This document shows, one piece after another, positions 30,868-44,596 of a stretch of DNA of 64,000 nt. Position 1 is the stretch's first letter. Every line of letters begins with the position of its first letter. Source of the stretch: Leptospira adleri (lineage in GTDB: Bacteria > Spirochaetota > Leptospiria > Leptospirales > Leptospiraceae); assembly GCF_002811985.1 (NCBI RefSeq), contig NZ_NPDU01000012.1, positions 22,406 to 86,405 on the forward strand. The letters are read 5' to 3'. The notes under the pieces were generated by a model. That model was not told where the DNA came from and searched no databases. It was given only the letters and a program-made list of their open reading frames with translations. Made by a program: the position numbers and the translations under genes.

Positions 30868-31317
30868 TTATCCAAAGTGAATCGTAACTTCGCTTTTGAT
30901 CGAATTGGAAATAAAACAATTTCGATGCGCTTTCTCGTGAAGCTCGGATAAGACTTCTTGATCTGGAATTCTTTCTCCTTCGAACGTTACCTTAGGATAG
31001 AGATCGATTTTTGTGACCACCATTTTGCCTTCGGAGTTTTTTTCGAGAATGGCGATCGCCTTATCCTCGTAAGTCGATACAGTATAACGGCTTTTCGCCG
31101 CCACCGCTAAGAAAGTAAGGAAATGACAACTGCAAACGGCGGAAGCCAGTAATTCTTCCGGATTTGCGTATTCGGATTTTCCGTAAGTTTCCGTCGTTGA
31201 GGATCCGTTTAGCTTCTGCCCGCCCGCATACTGAATTGTATGAGTTCGATCGTAAGAGTCATATTTGAAATCTTCAGGGCCTTTTTTCCAATATAAGCCA
31301 ATTGTGTGTTCAGACAT
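30868..31317 (-). CDS. OsmC-family peroxide-reducing protein
   Basis: A 149-residue protein of OsmC/Ohr type. Two redox cysteines are in the expected places: Cys62 (with Cys64) in LASAVCSCHFLTFL and Cys134 in AHRNCFISNSIKSEV. The first segment GLYWKKGPEDFKYDSYDRTHTIQY matches the YhfA/OsmC-like subgroup seen in many proteobacteria and spirochaetes. Such enzymes reduce organic hydroperoxides. It converges with the SpoIIE gene (11-base gap). The long upstream region contains a composite inverted repeat at 31442-31489 that may matter for its expression. Confidence 0.88.
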   Translation of the reverse strand: MSEHTIGLYWKKGPEDFKYDSYDRTHTIQYAGGQKLNGSSTTETYGKSEYANPEELLASAVCSCHFLTFLAVAAKSRYTVSTYEDKAIAILEKNSEGKMVVTKIDLYPKVTFEGERIPDQEVLSELHEKAHRNCFISNSIKSEVTIHFG

Positions 31318-31640
31318 GTTTAAACCTTCTTATTTATAAAAAAAACAACCAAATCCAATCTCAGTTCAAGAATAAATTTTTTCCTAAAATTTTCATTTCA
31401 TTCTTTGAATTTAGACAGAACGGGAAAAATAATAATTGATTTGTTCCCACGGATTTCACCGGCTCGGGTCTTTCCGGTGATTGGGAACATTCAAATATTG
31501 GAAAGTTAAGAATACGAAAATACAATAATAGAAATGCAATCTCCGGAATTCCTAAAAGAATAATTCAACGTTATAAATTATAAATTGCAGTTTTTAGAAA
31601 AACCATTGATTTTTCATAGTAAATTCTCGTCATTAGTAAC
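31318..31640. other. Divergent intergenic region containing a composite inverted repeat
   Basis: These 323 bases separate the osmC-like gene (minus) from a chemoreceptor gene (plus). The outstanding feature is at 31442-31489: outer arms TGTTCCCA/TGGGAACA (8 bp) enclose inner arms TCACCGG/CCGGTGA (7 bp), with a small asymmetric internal loop and an 11-base apical loop. No T-run follows, so it is unlikely to be a terminator; an operator or an RNA element is more plausible. The flanks are AT-rich and could carry divergent promoters. Confidence 0.6.
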
Positions 31641-33230
31641 ATGTCATCGAAGCAAGAATCGAAAAGAAAAACAGACGAAGAAATCATAGCATCCGGTCCC
31701 GCGTATATCAACTGGATCCGCCTCGGTTTAATTTTATTATACTATTCATCCATTGCGATCGGTTGGAAGAGAACCAACGCAGTTCAGAATACGTTGTATC
31801 TGGTCGGAACAACGGCGATGTTGTTTTACTTTCTTTATAGCTTTTTTAAAATCAGAACCACTGGAAGTATTTCTCATCTCTTGAGTAAGGTGTTCGTCGT
31901 TGCGGACGTTTTGGTTTTGTTTTTAGTGATGGAAGGCGCCGCGATGGATCTTCCGGAATTCACATCCGGAATGGTAAAAAGCCCAGTATTGTACGGGATC
32001 AGTTATCTTTATATTATTTCATCCGGTCTCCTTTTGGCTCCGAATTTTATTCTTTTGATCGGAGCCTTATCCGTGCTTTCGAATTTAGTCGTCGTTTCAA
32101 CCGCGGCTCAATACGGGTTAATTTTGACCGAAGATATCAAACTTGCAAATTCTTTAGGATACGTTTCCGTATCGGAGCAGATTACTAAGATTCTTTTTAT
32201 CATGGCTTGCGCTTTGATCGTAAGAACCCTAGTAAAACTTTTTATGAGTTTAAGGGAGAATTCCGAACATAGACAAAAAGAATTGGAAGAATCTCACAAG
32301 ATGATCGCTGCGAGAAGTAATAAGATGCGCGAGTCTGCTCTTTATTTAAAGGATTCTTCCAAGAATCTAAAAGAATTCATGTCCGATTTTTCTCTTCTGG
32401 TTTCCACACACGCTTCTTCTTTTGAAGAGATCAGTTCTACGATGGAAGAATTCCAGTCGCAGACCGAAAGCTCCGCGGATAACGTAAAGAATCAATTTAG
32501 CAATATTGAAACTTTGATCGATCACAGTTCCAGTTTGAAATCGATCATAGAGAGAATTTCCCAGTTCAATCAAATCCTGGATCAAAGTTTGGAAAAGGTT
32601 CGTAAATCCGGATCGATGGTAACCGGATTTGTGGAAGAGCTTTCCAAGTCTCTTTCTTCTTTGGGCGATTCTTTTAGAAGCGTGGGCGAAGTGAACCGAA
32701 TCATGTCCGAGGTCGCGGATCGAACCAATTTACTTTCTCTCAACGCTTCGATCGAGGCTGCAAGAGCTGGCGAGGCAGGAAAAGGATTTGCCGTGGTAGC
32801 GCAAGAAGTTTCAAAGCTCGCGGAAAGCAGCGCCGGAAACGCGGATCTGATTTCTAAGATCATCAAAGATTCTTCCAATCACGTCCTCACCGGGCAGAAG
32901 TCCGCTGAAACCACGGCGGGTCACGTAAAAGAACAGGATACTTTATTCCAGGATTTATTCGCTCGTTTTGACGAGTTTGCCAAAATGTTCGAAGAACAGA
33001 AAAAAATAAATTCTCAGTTTTTCTCAACGTTGGATCGTCTGCGATCCTTATCTTCCGAAATCGAACTTTCTTCCTCGGAACAAAAATTAGGACTTCACGG
33101 AATCGTAGAAGCGATTTCTTCTCTTCAGACTTCGATGGAATCCTTGATGGAAAAGAGCGAAAATCTTTCCGAGATCGTCAAAGAACTCGAAGCGCAAGCG
33201 GACACTCTTACGAAATCGGACGCGCTCTGA
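31641..33230 (+). CDS. Methyl-accepting chemotaxis protein, membrane-embedded sensor (third copy)
   Basis: The 529-residue receptor has six or so hydrophobic helices in residues 25-200 with short loops and no periplasmic domain, followed by a coiled coil and signalling tip [19 protein letters not shown] near residue 362. Overall plan equals the tandem pair at 15022-18295, but sequence identity outside the tip is clearly lower, so it is an older paralogue. No HAMP and no CheR tether are seen. A hairpin after the stop probably ends its transcript. Confidence 0.92.
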   Translation: MSSKQESKRKTDEEIIASGPAYINWIRLGLILLYYSSIAIGWKRTNAVQNTLYLVGTTAMLFYFLYSFFKIRTTGSISHLLSKVFVVADVLVLFLVMEGAAMDLPEFTSGMVKSPVLYGISYLYIISSGLLLAPNFILLIGALSVLSNLVVVSTAAQYGLILTEDIKLANSLGYVSVSEQITKILFIMACALIVRTLVKLFMSLRENSEHRQKELEESHKMIAARSNKMRESALYLKDSSKNLKEFMSDFSLLVSTHASSFEEISSTMEEFQSQTESSADNVKNQFSNIETLIDHSSSLKSIIERISQFNQILDQSLEKVRKSGSMVTGFVEELSKSLSSLGDSFRSVGEVNRIMSEVADRTNLLSLNASIEAARAGEAGKGFAVVAQEVSKLAESSAGNADLISKIIKDSSNHVLTGQKSAETTAGHVKEQDTLFQDLFARFDEFAKMFEEQKKINSQFFSTLDRLRSLSSEIELSSSEQKLGLHGIVEAISSLQTSMESLMEKSENLSEIVKELEAQADTLTKSDAL

Positions 33231-33255
33231 TATAATTCGATCGAAATTCATTTCA

Positions 33256-33292
33256 AGAAGAATCGGCTTGTTCGCGAAGAGCGGATTCTTCT
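33256..33292 (+). terminator. Probable terminator after the third chemoreceptor
   Basis: A perfect 9-bp inverted repeat (AGAAGAATC at 33256-33264 and GATTCTTCT at 33284-33292) begins about 25 bases after the stop. The loop contains a further GCT/AGC pair. The downstream sequence is only moderately T-rich. Confidence 0.4.
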
Positions 33293-34594
<1,302 letters not shown>

Positions 34595-34622
34595 CCGTCT
34601 TCTTTTTCATCTTTCGTAAGAG

Positions 34623-34658
34623 AAACCCGGTAAGAGAAATCTTTCCGGGTTTTTTTAT
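34623..34658 (+). terminator. Strong intrinsic terminator after ilvC
   Basis: The stem AAACCCGG/CCGGGTTT is extended by an AAGA/TCTT pair capped with a GAAA tetraloop, and is followed at once by a run of seven or more T. It lies about 30 bases after the ilvC stop. Confidence 0.85.
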
Positions 34659-35287
34659 TTTCTGAGGAATTGAGATAAAATTTTTCGCATTCGAAACGGG
34701 ACGTAGCTGAAATCTAAAATTCGTTTTCTCGAAACGAACGGACGGTCTTGGATTTCCGAAACTATAAACGAACGATTCAATTTGAAACACTCGGTCGTGT
34801 TTCGTTACTTTTGTTTGTATGATTGTTCGGCATTATAATACAAATAAAATCGTTCTTGTTTGATCAATTTTTTTGTTTTATTGAAGGGTAGATTTAATGA
34901 TTGTCTTATAATTTTAGAAGAGAAGTGAGAAATTCTTTTTATAAACTTCAATAAAATATATGAGACTTCCCTTATCTTTAGATTTCCGGAAATTCGTTTT
35001 GTATTCTTTTGAACTTCGAAAAAAACAGTTATGGCTTAGTTAGACTCGAAAAGAATATCGTTTTGACATCAAGAGCAAATCTATAATAACAAAAGATTTA
35101 AACTATTAGCATATACTACTTTTATAATTTTCTTTTTTAAATCGGAATATTTCCATTAATTGATTCCTTTAAAAATCTTATTTGACTTCGATTTAAACAA
35201 TTACTAAGTATAACCAGCTTAAAAAGGAAGTCTGAAACAGGGATTTGTTTCTTAAGGGATTGAGTTAAATAAAATAGGGGTATCGGT
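34659..35287. other. Long AT-rich intergenic region before the beta-barrel gene
   Basis: About 630 bases without a convincing gene. Base composition is clearly more AT-rich than the neighbours, especially 34850-35200. One hairpin is visible (TTCGTTT/AAACGAA at 34720-34738). TTGACT (35182) and TATAAC (35209) resemble promoter boxes but are 21 bases apart, too far for a standard promoter. The region could hold a non-coding RNA or decayed sequence, but nothing shows this directly. Confidence 0.4.
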
Positions 35288-36178
35288 ATGTTTCAAAATA
35301 TTTCAAAATTCGGAATCGTTCTCAGTGTGATTCTTTTTTCCCAAAATTTGACCGCGAAGTCGTATGCTTTCGGAAGTCTCGGCATGCAGTTCGATTTGGG
35401 CCAGTTAGGCGGAACGATAGAGAAAGACGGTTTAGACGCCGCGAATTATTATCCCGTGACGGCGACGGACGGAACTTCCGGAGTTGCGACGAGAAGAGCT
35501 GTGATCCCAGAGAACCGTCTTCAAACTCTGGAAAACACAACTGCCGGTATGATCAACGTAAAGCACAACGGAGCGATGACCGGACTCGTTTTTTCAGCCG
35601 GTTACGAACGCGACTTGGGAAAGAATTTTTTCGTTCGAGTGGCGGCGAACTACACTCGGAAGGTGATGGGCGGCGATACGGAAGCGAAGGCTCTGGGTTT
35701 TAAATTCTATGATATCGTTTGGGACTACAACGCGGTTCAAATCCCGATCAACTTTGGAATCAAGGCCTCCGTTTCGGAAGACACTTCCGTTTATATCGGC
35801 GGAGGTTTTCATTATTTCAGAGGAGGTTGGAGTTTATCCGGTTCCAATAATTCAGGAACATTGCACGACGGTTTGGTAATGCTCGGCGCTCCTTCTACGA
35901 TCGCAAATTTGGTCGCCGACGGAACAGCCCCTTCTGCCGTTTGGGAAGACGTTCGTTTTAGTGTGGGCGGTTTCGCGCCGAACTGGCTAGTAGGAGCCCA
36001 AACGCGGGTAACGGATAAAGGTTTTGTTTTTATGGAAGCGGAAACCCTATATTCTGAAAAACTCGGCACGGGACATACGCAATCCGCGGGAGGATTGGTT
36101 AGTTTAGCGCCTTCTCCTTCTTATCCGATCGTATTGGGTGGAACTCAATACCGTGTCGGCTACAAACACGAACTCTAA
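35288..36178 (+). CDS. Putative outer-membrane beta-barrel protein
   Basis: A 296-residue protein with a signal peptide (GIVLSVILFSQNLTA-KSYAFG). The mature part has alternating polar/apolar strands typical of small barrels: MQFDLGQLGG, MTGLVFSAGYERDLGKNFFVRVAANYTRK, QIPINFGIKASVSEDTSVYIGGGFHYF, NWLVGAQTRVTDKGFVFMEAETLYS and the closing YRVGYKHEL. The final residue is Leu rather than the usual aromatic. No specific porin family is recognised. A good terminator follows, and a long upstream region suggests a stand-alone gene under its own control. Confidence 0.75.
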   Translation: MFQNISKFGIVLSVILFSQNLTAKSYAFGSLGMQFDLGQLGGTIEKDGLDAANYYPVTATDGTSGVATRRAVIPENRLQTLENTTAGMINVKHNGAMTGLVFSAGYERDLGKNFFVRVAANYTRKVMGGDTEAKALGFKFYDIVWDYNAVQIPINFGIKASVSEDTSVYIGGGFHYFRGGWSLSGSNNSGTLHDGLVMLGAPSTIANLVADGTAPSAVWEDVRFSVGGFAPNWLVGAQTRVTDKGFVFMEAETLYSEKLGTGHTQSAGGLVSLAPSPSYPIVLGGTQYRVGYKHEL

Positions 36179-36200
36179 TATTCACGATTTGATTTCTTTG

Positions 36201-36235
36201 AACGGGTTCTTTAGAAATTAGGAGCCCGTTTTTTT
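36201..36235 (+). terminator. Intrinsic terminator after the beta-barrel gene
   Basis: Stem AACGGGTTC/GAGCCCGTT with one G-T pair and a 12-base loop, followed by TTTTTT. It lies 22 bases after the stop codon. Confidence 0.8.
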
Positions 36236-36549
36236 CTAAGAAGAAACAATAAGCTCTAAATCTCACAAGTTGCAAACTTTCGGTCTCGTTCCCCGAAGAA
36301 TGACAGAACTTTTTTGAGATTCAAAGCGTTCCTTAAAGTATTCCTTTTTTTGCGGAAACAGACAAAAAATTCTTCGCATCTCATGATTCTTTTTCGGTTT
36401 CTAAGAATTTTTAAAAAGCGGACCTTCTTTTTCGTACGGAAAATTCTTTCCTAAATTCTGAAGAAGGAATTCTTTCCTTAAAAAAATAATGACAAAAGGA
36501 TTTCTTTTGTTACCCTGATTCCATTCTCAATCATCCCAGGAGGCCAGGT
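36236..36549. other. Intergenic region upstream of the caspase-like gene
   Basis: This AT-rich stretch of about 310 bases shows no open reading frame of note and no strong palindrome. Its end contains CAGGAGG (about 36537-36543), the ribosome-binding site that selects TTG 36550. Confidence 0.4.
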
Positions 36550-38172
36550 TTGAAATCCAAGCTATCGGCAATCAGCGTCTGTTTGATTTTATTTTTTGCA
36601 ACGGATGCATTTGCACAAAAAAGATACGGGCTCATTTTCGGTTCGAACTACACCGGCAATAAAGCAGGAATTCCGGAACTCAACCTTTGCGAAGCGGACG
36701 CAAAGTATTTAAACGATGAAATTCGAAGAGTCGGAAATTTCGACGAAGTTAAGATTGTTCTCGGTAAAGACGTAACAAAGGATAATATTGAAAAAGAGAT
36801 CAAAGCCTTAGGAAAAAAAGCGGGCGATGACGATACGGTTCTTCTCTATTTCTCTGGTCACGGTGCGTTTCAAAGAGATGCGTCCGCAAAAAACGGAATG
36901 AGAAACTTGATCATCTGTTACGATCGGCCTCACCTCCAGGACGATGAATTAAACAAATATTTGGAAAAAGTAAAATCCCCTAAAACGGTATTCATTTTTG
37001 ACTGCTGTTTTTCAGGAGGAATCGCCAAGAAAGGAAAAGCAACCAGAGGTTCGGCCGATGTTCCGATTCCGGATGGAAGCAATGGAACCGTGAAACAGGA
37101 TTCCGAAGATTTTTTCTTCCAAGACAAAGCGATCATTTCCTCGGCGGACGATAATCAAACCGCGATCGAAGTCGGCGGAAGCATCAATCATGGAATTTTT
37201 ACCTACAACTTCGGAAGGGCTTTGAGTTCCGCGGATTTGAACAAAGACAACGTCGTTACGGCGTTGGAAGCGTTCTTTAAATCCAAAGACGAAACCGTTC
37301 AGATGGCGAAGAAATTTCAACACGAACAAGTTCCGCAAATTTCCGGAAACGCATCCGGAATTTTTCTTTCCGGTAAAAAGAATCCGGAACCTCCGAAACC
37401 GGTTGATCCTCCGAAACCTCCGCCTCCATCCGTGGAACCGGATACCGATCCGGTAAAACCGGATCCGGTTCAACCCGTCGTAACTCCGCAAGAACCACCT
37501 GTGGTTCCAACGAATGAAAGAGGGGATTTGGTTTTGAAAACTACGATCATTCAAGATCGTGCTTACGGACTTTCCGATCTTCCACCTGATGTTTTGATCT
37601 TTGCTAAAAAGAAAAGAAAGGGAAATCGTAATGTAAAAGTTTTTATCGACGATCAGGAATTTACTTCAACGGTTTCCGCTTCTTCTTCGAATTTTTGGGG
37701 AGCGGTGAAGAGACAAGGACAATTGATTCCGGGAAATATTTATACGATTTCTCTGAGCAAAGTTCCTGCCGGAGTTCATAAGATTACGATCAAGGCTGAC
37801 GACTATCCTGAAATTCAAGAAACCTTTGCGGTTCTTCCCAATAAGAAGAACGAACTTACGATTAACGCTTCGATGAGCGGTTTTGGTGCGATTCAAGGAA
37901 AGGTTTTTTATAAAACTTTGGACAATCCGGTCATCAATCAACCTATCTTCATGCCGACAATCTCCAGCGTGACGGGAATTCAAAAATTGAACACGGATAG
38001 CGAAGGTAATTTCTGGTTCACGAATTTGAAACCGGGCGATTACGAAATCAAAGCCTCTTTTGCGGAAGATCTGAATCTCAACAATTCTATGATCAACGTA
38101 AGGGAAGGGGACGTTACAAAGGTGGATGTCATTCTCAATGTGAAGATGCCTTCCACTAAAACGAAATACTAA
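36550..38172 (+). CDS. Secreted caspase-fold (C14/metacaspase-like) protein with C-terminal beta domains
   Basis: A 540-residue exported protein starting at TTG 36550, seven bases after GGAGG. A signal peptide ([17 protein letters not shown] hydrophobic core, cleavage after AFA) precedes a caspase-like domain at residues 24-275, with catalytic His104 in [10 protein letters not shown] and Cys153 in IFDCCFSGG. Residues 277-322 are a proline-rich linker (repeated [14 protein letters not shown]). The remainder contains beta-rich parts, one resembling a carboxypeptidase regulatory-like fold ([23 protein letters not shown] spans this). Metacaspases cleave after Arg/Lys. Secretion and the modular tail suggest an extracytoplasmic protease or scaffold. 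A terminator follows. Confidence 0.88.
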   Translation: MKSKLSAISVCLILFFATDAFAQKRYGLIFGSNYTGNKAGIPELNLCEADAKYLNDEIRRVGNFDEVKIVLGKDVTKDNIEKEIKALGKKAGDDDTVLLYFSGHGAFQRDASAKNGMRNLIICYDRPHLQDDELNKYLEKVKSPKTVFIFDCCFSGGIAKKGKATRGSADVPIPDGSNGTVKQDSEDFFFQDKAIISSADDNQTAIEVGGSINHGIFTYNFGRALSSADLNKDNVVTALEAFFKSKDETVQMAKKFQHEQVPQISGNASGIFLSGKKNPEPPKPVDPPKPPPPSVEPDTDPVKPDPVQPVVTPQEPPVVPTNERGDLVLKTTIIQDRAYGLSDLPPDVLIFAKKKRKGNRNVKVFIDDQEFTSTVSASSSNFWGAVKRQGQLIPGNIYTISLSKVPAGVHKITIKADDYPEIQETFAVLPNKKNELTINASMSGFGAIQGKVFYKTLDNPVINQPIFMPTISSVTGIQKLNTDSEGNFWFTNLKPGDYEIKASFAEDLNLNNSMINVREGDVTKVDVILNVKMPSTKTKY

Positions 38173-38194
38173 ACAAGTATTCCGTACCTAAAGA

Positions 38195-38222
38195 AAAAGC
38201 CTGCTAACTTAGCAGGCTTTTT
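38195..38222 (+). terminator. Strong intrinsic terminator after the caspase-like gene
   Basis: The perfect stem AAAAAGCCTGCT/AGCAGGCTTTTT has a five-base loop (AACTT) and ends in a T-run. It is 23 bases after the stop codon. Confidence 0.9.
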
Positions 38223-38345
38223 TATTCTAAAATTTTCCCTAGAAAATCAGAGTTTTCTCTGAAGTCTGGATTTCATTGAGTACGGAACTGAAATCCGTTT
38301 CTCAGCTTTTTCGACACAAGAATTCAATTTAAAAAATACTTGAAA

Positions 38346-38362
38346 TCGGACTTAAAGTCCGA
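38346..38362. repeat. 17-bp perfect palindrome in an intergenic region
   Basis: TCGGACTT-A-AAGTCCGA is a perfect inverted repeat in the convergent gap 38223-38474. It has the size and symmetry of a dimeric-regulator operator, but no promoter-facing gene is adjacent. The remainder of the gap shows nothing recognisable. Confidence 0.5.
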
Positions 38363-38474
38363 ATCGGATTCAATTGCAAGGAAAGTCATTTTTTGAATCT
38401 TTCCTCGAAATCGAACTTTTTTCCCGATCGCGGAGTTTCGAGCTGAACTCTGAAAGTAGTTTCAGGACGTTAAA

Positions 38475-38681
38475 TCAGTCTTTTAGAAAATTCTTCCATT
38501 CACTGGATTGAAATCTGCGCTTACGGATTTCTTTTAACTTTTCCATTTGAGCGGAATTGAGTAGGTTTCCGGCCTTCAATCCGGATTGGGGGAGAATTGT
38601 GTTGTTTACGAGATTTGCGGTGGTTTTGCCGATTGAGAGAAAGGAACTTTTCAGTTCGGGATCCATGTCCGGGTAAAACAT
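38475..38681 (-). CDS. Small hypothetical protein (68 aa)
   Basis: The gene is supported by a strong ribosome site: GGAGG lies six bases before the ATG at 38681. The 68-residue product is soluble, with helical and basic C-terminal half (MEKLKEIRKRRFQSSEWKNFLKD) and no signal peptide. LLNSAQMEKLKEIRKR may be an amphipathic helix. The family is not recognised. It could be a small regulatory or nucleic-acid-binding protein, but no motif proves it. It is divergent from 38857. Confidence 0.6.
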   Translation of the reverse strand: MFYPDMDPELKSSFLSIGKTTANLVNNTILPQSGLKAGNLLNSAQMEKLKEIRKRRFQSSEWKNFLKD

Positions 38682-38856
38682 TTTGCGCCTCCATGCGACT
38701 TTCTGGTTTGGTTCGTGCTTTATATATTGGAAGTTTGCCCCATCTCATCCTTGAGAAAGCAATCGACTCCCTAAACTACATATCGCTGAAATTGGAAAAT
38801 ACTTGAGTATTTTTTTTCTTGTACGATTTTTCCTAAAACGGTAAAATTGCAAAAAA

Positions 38857-39093
38857 ATGCAGATTCGGCTGATCAACAACACCGGTAAAAGAACGGGAAG
38901 ATTCGTCGCCTACGAGTACGGCACGGATTTGTTCGGTTACGTCTATGTGGATAAGATCAAAGGTAAGGAACGTGGAAAACTCGTTTCCCGCTGGGTAATG
39001 CCCGATCTCGGATCATTGGTTCGTTTGTTGGATTTTGAGATTTATAAACGAGAAAACGAACACTACGAGAATATCAACTCTCTTACAGGATGA
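38857..39093 (+). CDS. Small hypothetical protein (78 aa) coupled to the MutS-like ATPase
   Basis: A 78-residue, basic, soluble protein beginning [20 protein letters not shown]. The pattern suggests a small beta-sheet fold with an amphipathic end ([15 protein letters not shown]). No family recognised. Its last codons overlap the start of the MutS-like gene in an ATGA arrangement, so the two are translated together and may work together. The upstream sequence is AT-rich; no clear ribosome site was found. Confidence 0.6.
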   Translation: MQIRLINNTGKRTGRFVAYEYGTDLFGYVYVDKIKGKERGKLVSRWVMPDLGSLVRLLDFEIYKRENEHYENINSLTG

Positions 39094-40922
39094 CTTCTTC
39101 CTCTAAGATCGCATTGCTTGAACGTAGAAGCGGAAAATTAAAACGACTTCACGATAAAGTATCCAATCTCCTTTCGAAACTTTCCTTATTCCGACTTCTC
39201 TTTTTCTCGGCATTTGTTCTGTGGATTTCGGTTTTTTATTATCTGAGATCGGAATCCATATTCTATCTTCCGTCTTTGTTTCTTCTTTCCGTGTTTTTTT
39301 TCTTTGTCATAAGATATAAAAAAACAACTTCAACCAGAGATCGAATTCGGCTTTGGCAATCTGTTTTGGAAAGAGAAATTGCAAGAATCAAAATCCGTGG
39401 TTTCGGAAAAAAATTCGGAACTCGACTTTCTTTAGAAAAGATTTCTCCTCTTGCAAGAGATCTGGATCTTTTTCGCGAAACGGGCCTTTTCCCCTGGCTA
39501 GATACGACCTTTACTACGAATGCGGAAGAAAAGTTGATTTCTCTATTGGATCCTAAGGAATCGTTTTTCGACTTTCAAAGGGAGAATGTTCTACAAAGAC
39601 AATCCATCGTAAAATCGATATCCGAAAAAACATTAGCAATTCCTAAAATACTCAGGCTTGCTTCTTATCTAAAGGAAAACAGGGACTCTTCGGAATCGCT
39701 GCAAAAGACGAGTCCGAATCTTATCCAGTCCGATTTGTCTTCGAACCTTTGGAAACGTTACCCTTGGCTTTCTAAAATTTATAAGCCGGTTACAATTCTG
39801 GTTTTGGCTCTGATTCCCGCGAATATTCTTCTAGGTGTTCCGTTTCCGGCGTCGGTCTTATTCTTAAATTTAATTCTATTCGGACTTTATCGTTCTCTTT
39901 CTTTAGAAGTATTTCAACAATACTATTCGCTTTCGGGAAGCATCAAAGGGCTTCAGAAAATTCTTATCTATTTAAAAGGTTTGAAAATTCAGGATCGAAA
40001 TGGTAAATTTCTTCTGCAAGAAACTTCCAAAGAAGAATTAAGATCGGCTTACGAAGATCTGGATCGGATTCTAAAACGAGTGGCTTTGACAGAGGCTCCT
40101 CTTCTTCACTTGATTCTCAATAATTTGTTTTTATATGATCTTTGGATCTTACAGAGAATTTCTAAGTGGCAAAAAAAACATTCCGTACTTTTGGAAAAAT
40201 CGATCGATGATTTGATAGTAACGGATTCTCTTTTTTCCTTTGCCAATCTCAAGTGGATGTTTCCGGATTATTGTTTTCCCGAAATTCTTCCGGAATCTTC
40301 TTCGACATCGATCGAAGGAAAGAATATTCATCATCCTCTGATTCCTTTTGATTCTAAGGTGTCTAACGTTCTCGACTCGGTTAAAGAAAAGGACGTAGTT
40401 CTAATCACCGGTTCCAATATGTCAGGAAAGACAACTTATCTTCGTACGATCGGCGTCGCTTCTATTCTTGCTCTCGCCGGTGGTCCGACCCCCGCTTCCG
40501 AATTCTCTCTTCCCGTTTTAAAAATTCATACGAGCATGAGAAACGAAGACAATTTAGAGGAAGGGATTTCCTTTTTTTACGCGGAAGTCAGACGGCTTTC
40601 CGAAATCGTTCGTAATATTAAAGATTCTACGATTCCCCATCTTGTTCTGCTGGATGAGATTTTAAAAGGGACGAATACCAGAGAACGTTCTCTTGCTTGC
40701 AAAGGAATTCTTAAAGAGCTTAAGAAGAATCGAGTGATGAGCCTTGTTACCAGCCATGATCTGGAACTTGCTAAAGTGGAAGGTGTGATTTTAAAGCACT
40801 TCCAAGAAGAAGTCGTGAACGGAACGATGCACTTTGATTACAAAATTCGGGACGGGCTCGTCGAAACTAGCAACGCTCTCAGAATTTTGATTCAGGAAGG
40901 AATGGATCTGGATTTTTCTTGA
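39090..40922 (+). CDS. Membrane-anchored MutS-like ATPase
   Basis: A 610-residue protein. Two hydrophobic helices near residues 30-75 ([19 protein letters not shown] and [15 protein letters not shown]) and another pair around residues 230-270 place it in the membrane. The C-terminal 200 residues are a MutS-type ATPase: Walker [10 protein letters not shown] at 441-449, the [19 protein letters not shown] helix region, Walker [18 protein letters not shown] and LVTSHDLEL. The mismatch-recognition domain and clamp of MutS are absent. Related proteins are annotated as DNA mismatch repair-like, but a membrane anchor argues for another role. Coupled to the 78-residue gene upstream. Confidence 0.88.
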   Translation: MTSSSKIALLERRSGKLKRLHDKVSNLLSKLSLFRLLFFSAFVLWISVFYYLRSESIFYLPSLFLLSVFFFFVIRYKKTTSTRDRIRLWQSVLEREIARIKIRGFGKKFGTRLSLEKISPLARDLDLFRETGLFPWLDTTFTTNAEEKLISLLDPKESFFDFQRENVLQRQSIVKSISEKTLAIPKILRLASYLKENRDSSESLQKTSPNLIQSDLSSNLWKRYPWLSKIYKPVTILVLALIPANILLGVPFPASVLFLNLILFGLYRSLSLEVFQQYYSLSGSIKGLQKILIYLKGLKIQDRNGKFLLQETSKEELRSAYEDLDRILKRVALTEAPLLHLILNNLFLYDLWILQRISKWQKKHSVLLEKSIDDLIVTDSLFSFANLKWMFPDYCFPEILPESSSTSIEGKNIHHPLIPFDSKVSNVLDSVKEKDVVLITGSNMSGKTTYLRTIGVASILALAGGPTPASEFSLPVLKIHTSMRNEDNLEEGISFFYAEVRRLSEIVRNIKDSTIPHLVLLDEILKGTNTRERSLACKGILKELKKNRVMSLVTSHDLELAKVEGVILKHFQEEVVNGTMHFDYKIRDGLVETSNALRILIQEGMDLDFS

Positions 40923-41001
40923 GAAAAGCGCGCCGTTTCAACATCGCGGTTTTCGCACTTAGGCGGTTTTTTTTACTTTTTATTTCAAGCCTGACGCCTG
41001 A

Positions 41002-41024
41002 CGCCTTAAGTCTAAGGCGGGTTT
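41002..41024 (+). terminator. Weak hairpin after the MutS-like gene
   Basis: CGCCTTA/TAAGGCG with a four-base loop is followed by GGTTTT. Just before it, GCCTGAC is directly repeated, and an ACTTAGGCGGTTTTTTTT string at about 40959 could be part of an alternative fold. It may end the plus-strand transcript. Confidence 0.35.
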
Positions 41025-41136
41025 TCGGAAAACGATTTCAAAAAATTTAATATACTTTTTTAAAAAAATTTTAATTCTACTCGTTGTCTTGATTTGAGAA
41101 CCGATATATAAAGTCGGCAACCACTTCTTATGAAAA

Positions 41137-41562
41137 TTACGATTCTTTCCTTAATAGAAAGATGCTTGTCAGAATGGATAACGCGGCTAAGCAGGATATA
41201 AGAGTAGGCGCCGGAAAAAAATAAACGAATCCCGTGATCGAAAAACAAAAAACACAGAGAAATATCGGAATCAATAATTTACGGACTATTTTTGGATTGG
41301 AAGGAACCAAATTCGATAAAAGCCAAAGTAAAACTGCGAAAGTTATTAAAGTTATACTTAGATTCAAACTCATCCCGGAATAAAATTGATCGTATGTTTT
41401 ATCCACCCCTTCCATTGGAATTTTAGTCATTTGCATCGAGGTGATCGTGTTGATTGCTCTTATGTCGGTCGTATTGTACCGAGTGAAATGTCCGATCGAA
41501 TGACCTAGCGTGAAAATCAACATTAGAACGGACGCAATTCTTATTAGTATTTTCGGTTTCAT
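41137..41562 (-). CDS. Small integral membrane protein (about 4 helices)
   Basis: The 141-residue product has four hydrophobic helices: ILIRIASVLMLIFTLGHSIGHF, SLNLSITLITFAVLLWLLSNLV, LLIPIFLCVFCFSITGFVYFF and LISCLAALSILTSIFLL. The first contains a GHSIGHF motif, with two histidines that might bind heme or metal (speculative). It resembles small membrane proteins that I associate with Leptospira genomes, but no function is known to me. It follows the AsmA-like gene on the same strand after 14 bases, so it is probably the last gene of that operon. Confidence 0.75.
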   Translation of the reverse strand: MKPKILIRIASVLMLIFTLGHSIGHFTRYNTTDIRAINTITSMQMTKIPMEGVDKTYDQFYSGMSLNLSITLITFAVLLWLLSNLVPSNPKIVRKLLIPIFLCVFCFSITGFVYFFPAPTLISCLAALSILTSIFLLRKES

Positions 41563-41576
41563 TCTATCCTCTGAGT

Positions 41577-44587
<3,011 letters not shown>

Positions 44588-44596
44588 AAGAAGCTC

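Noticed and set aside
35182..35214. TTGACT and TATAAC as a promoter of the beta-barrel gene
   Set aside because: The 21-base spacing is too long for a standard sigma-70 promoter.
41060..41248. Short minus-strand frame after the small membrane protein
   Set aside because: It overlaps the end of the better-supported gene in another frame and has no start signal.
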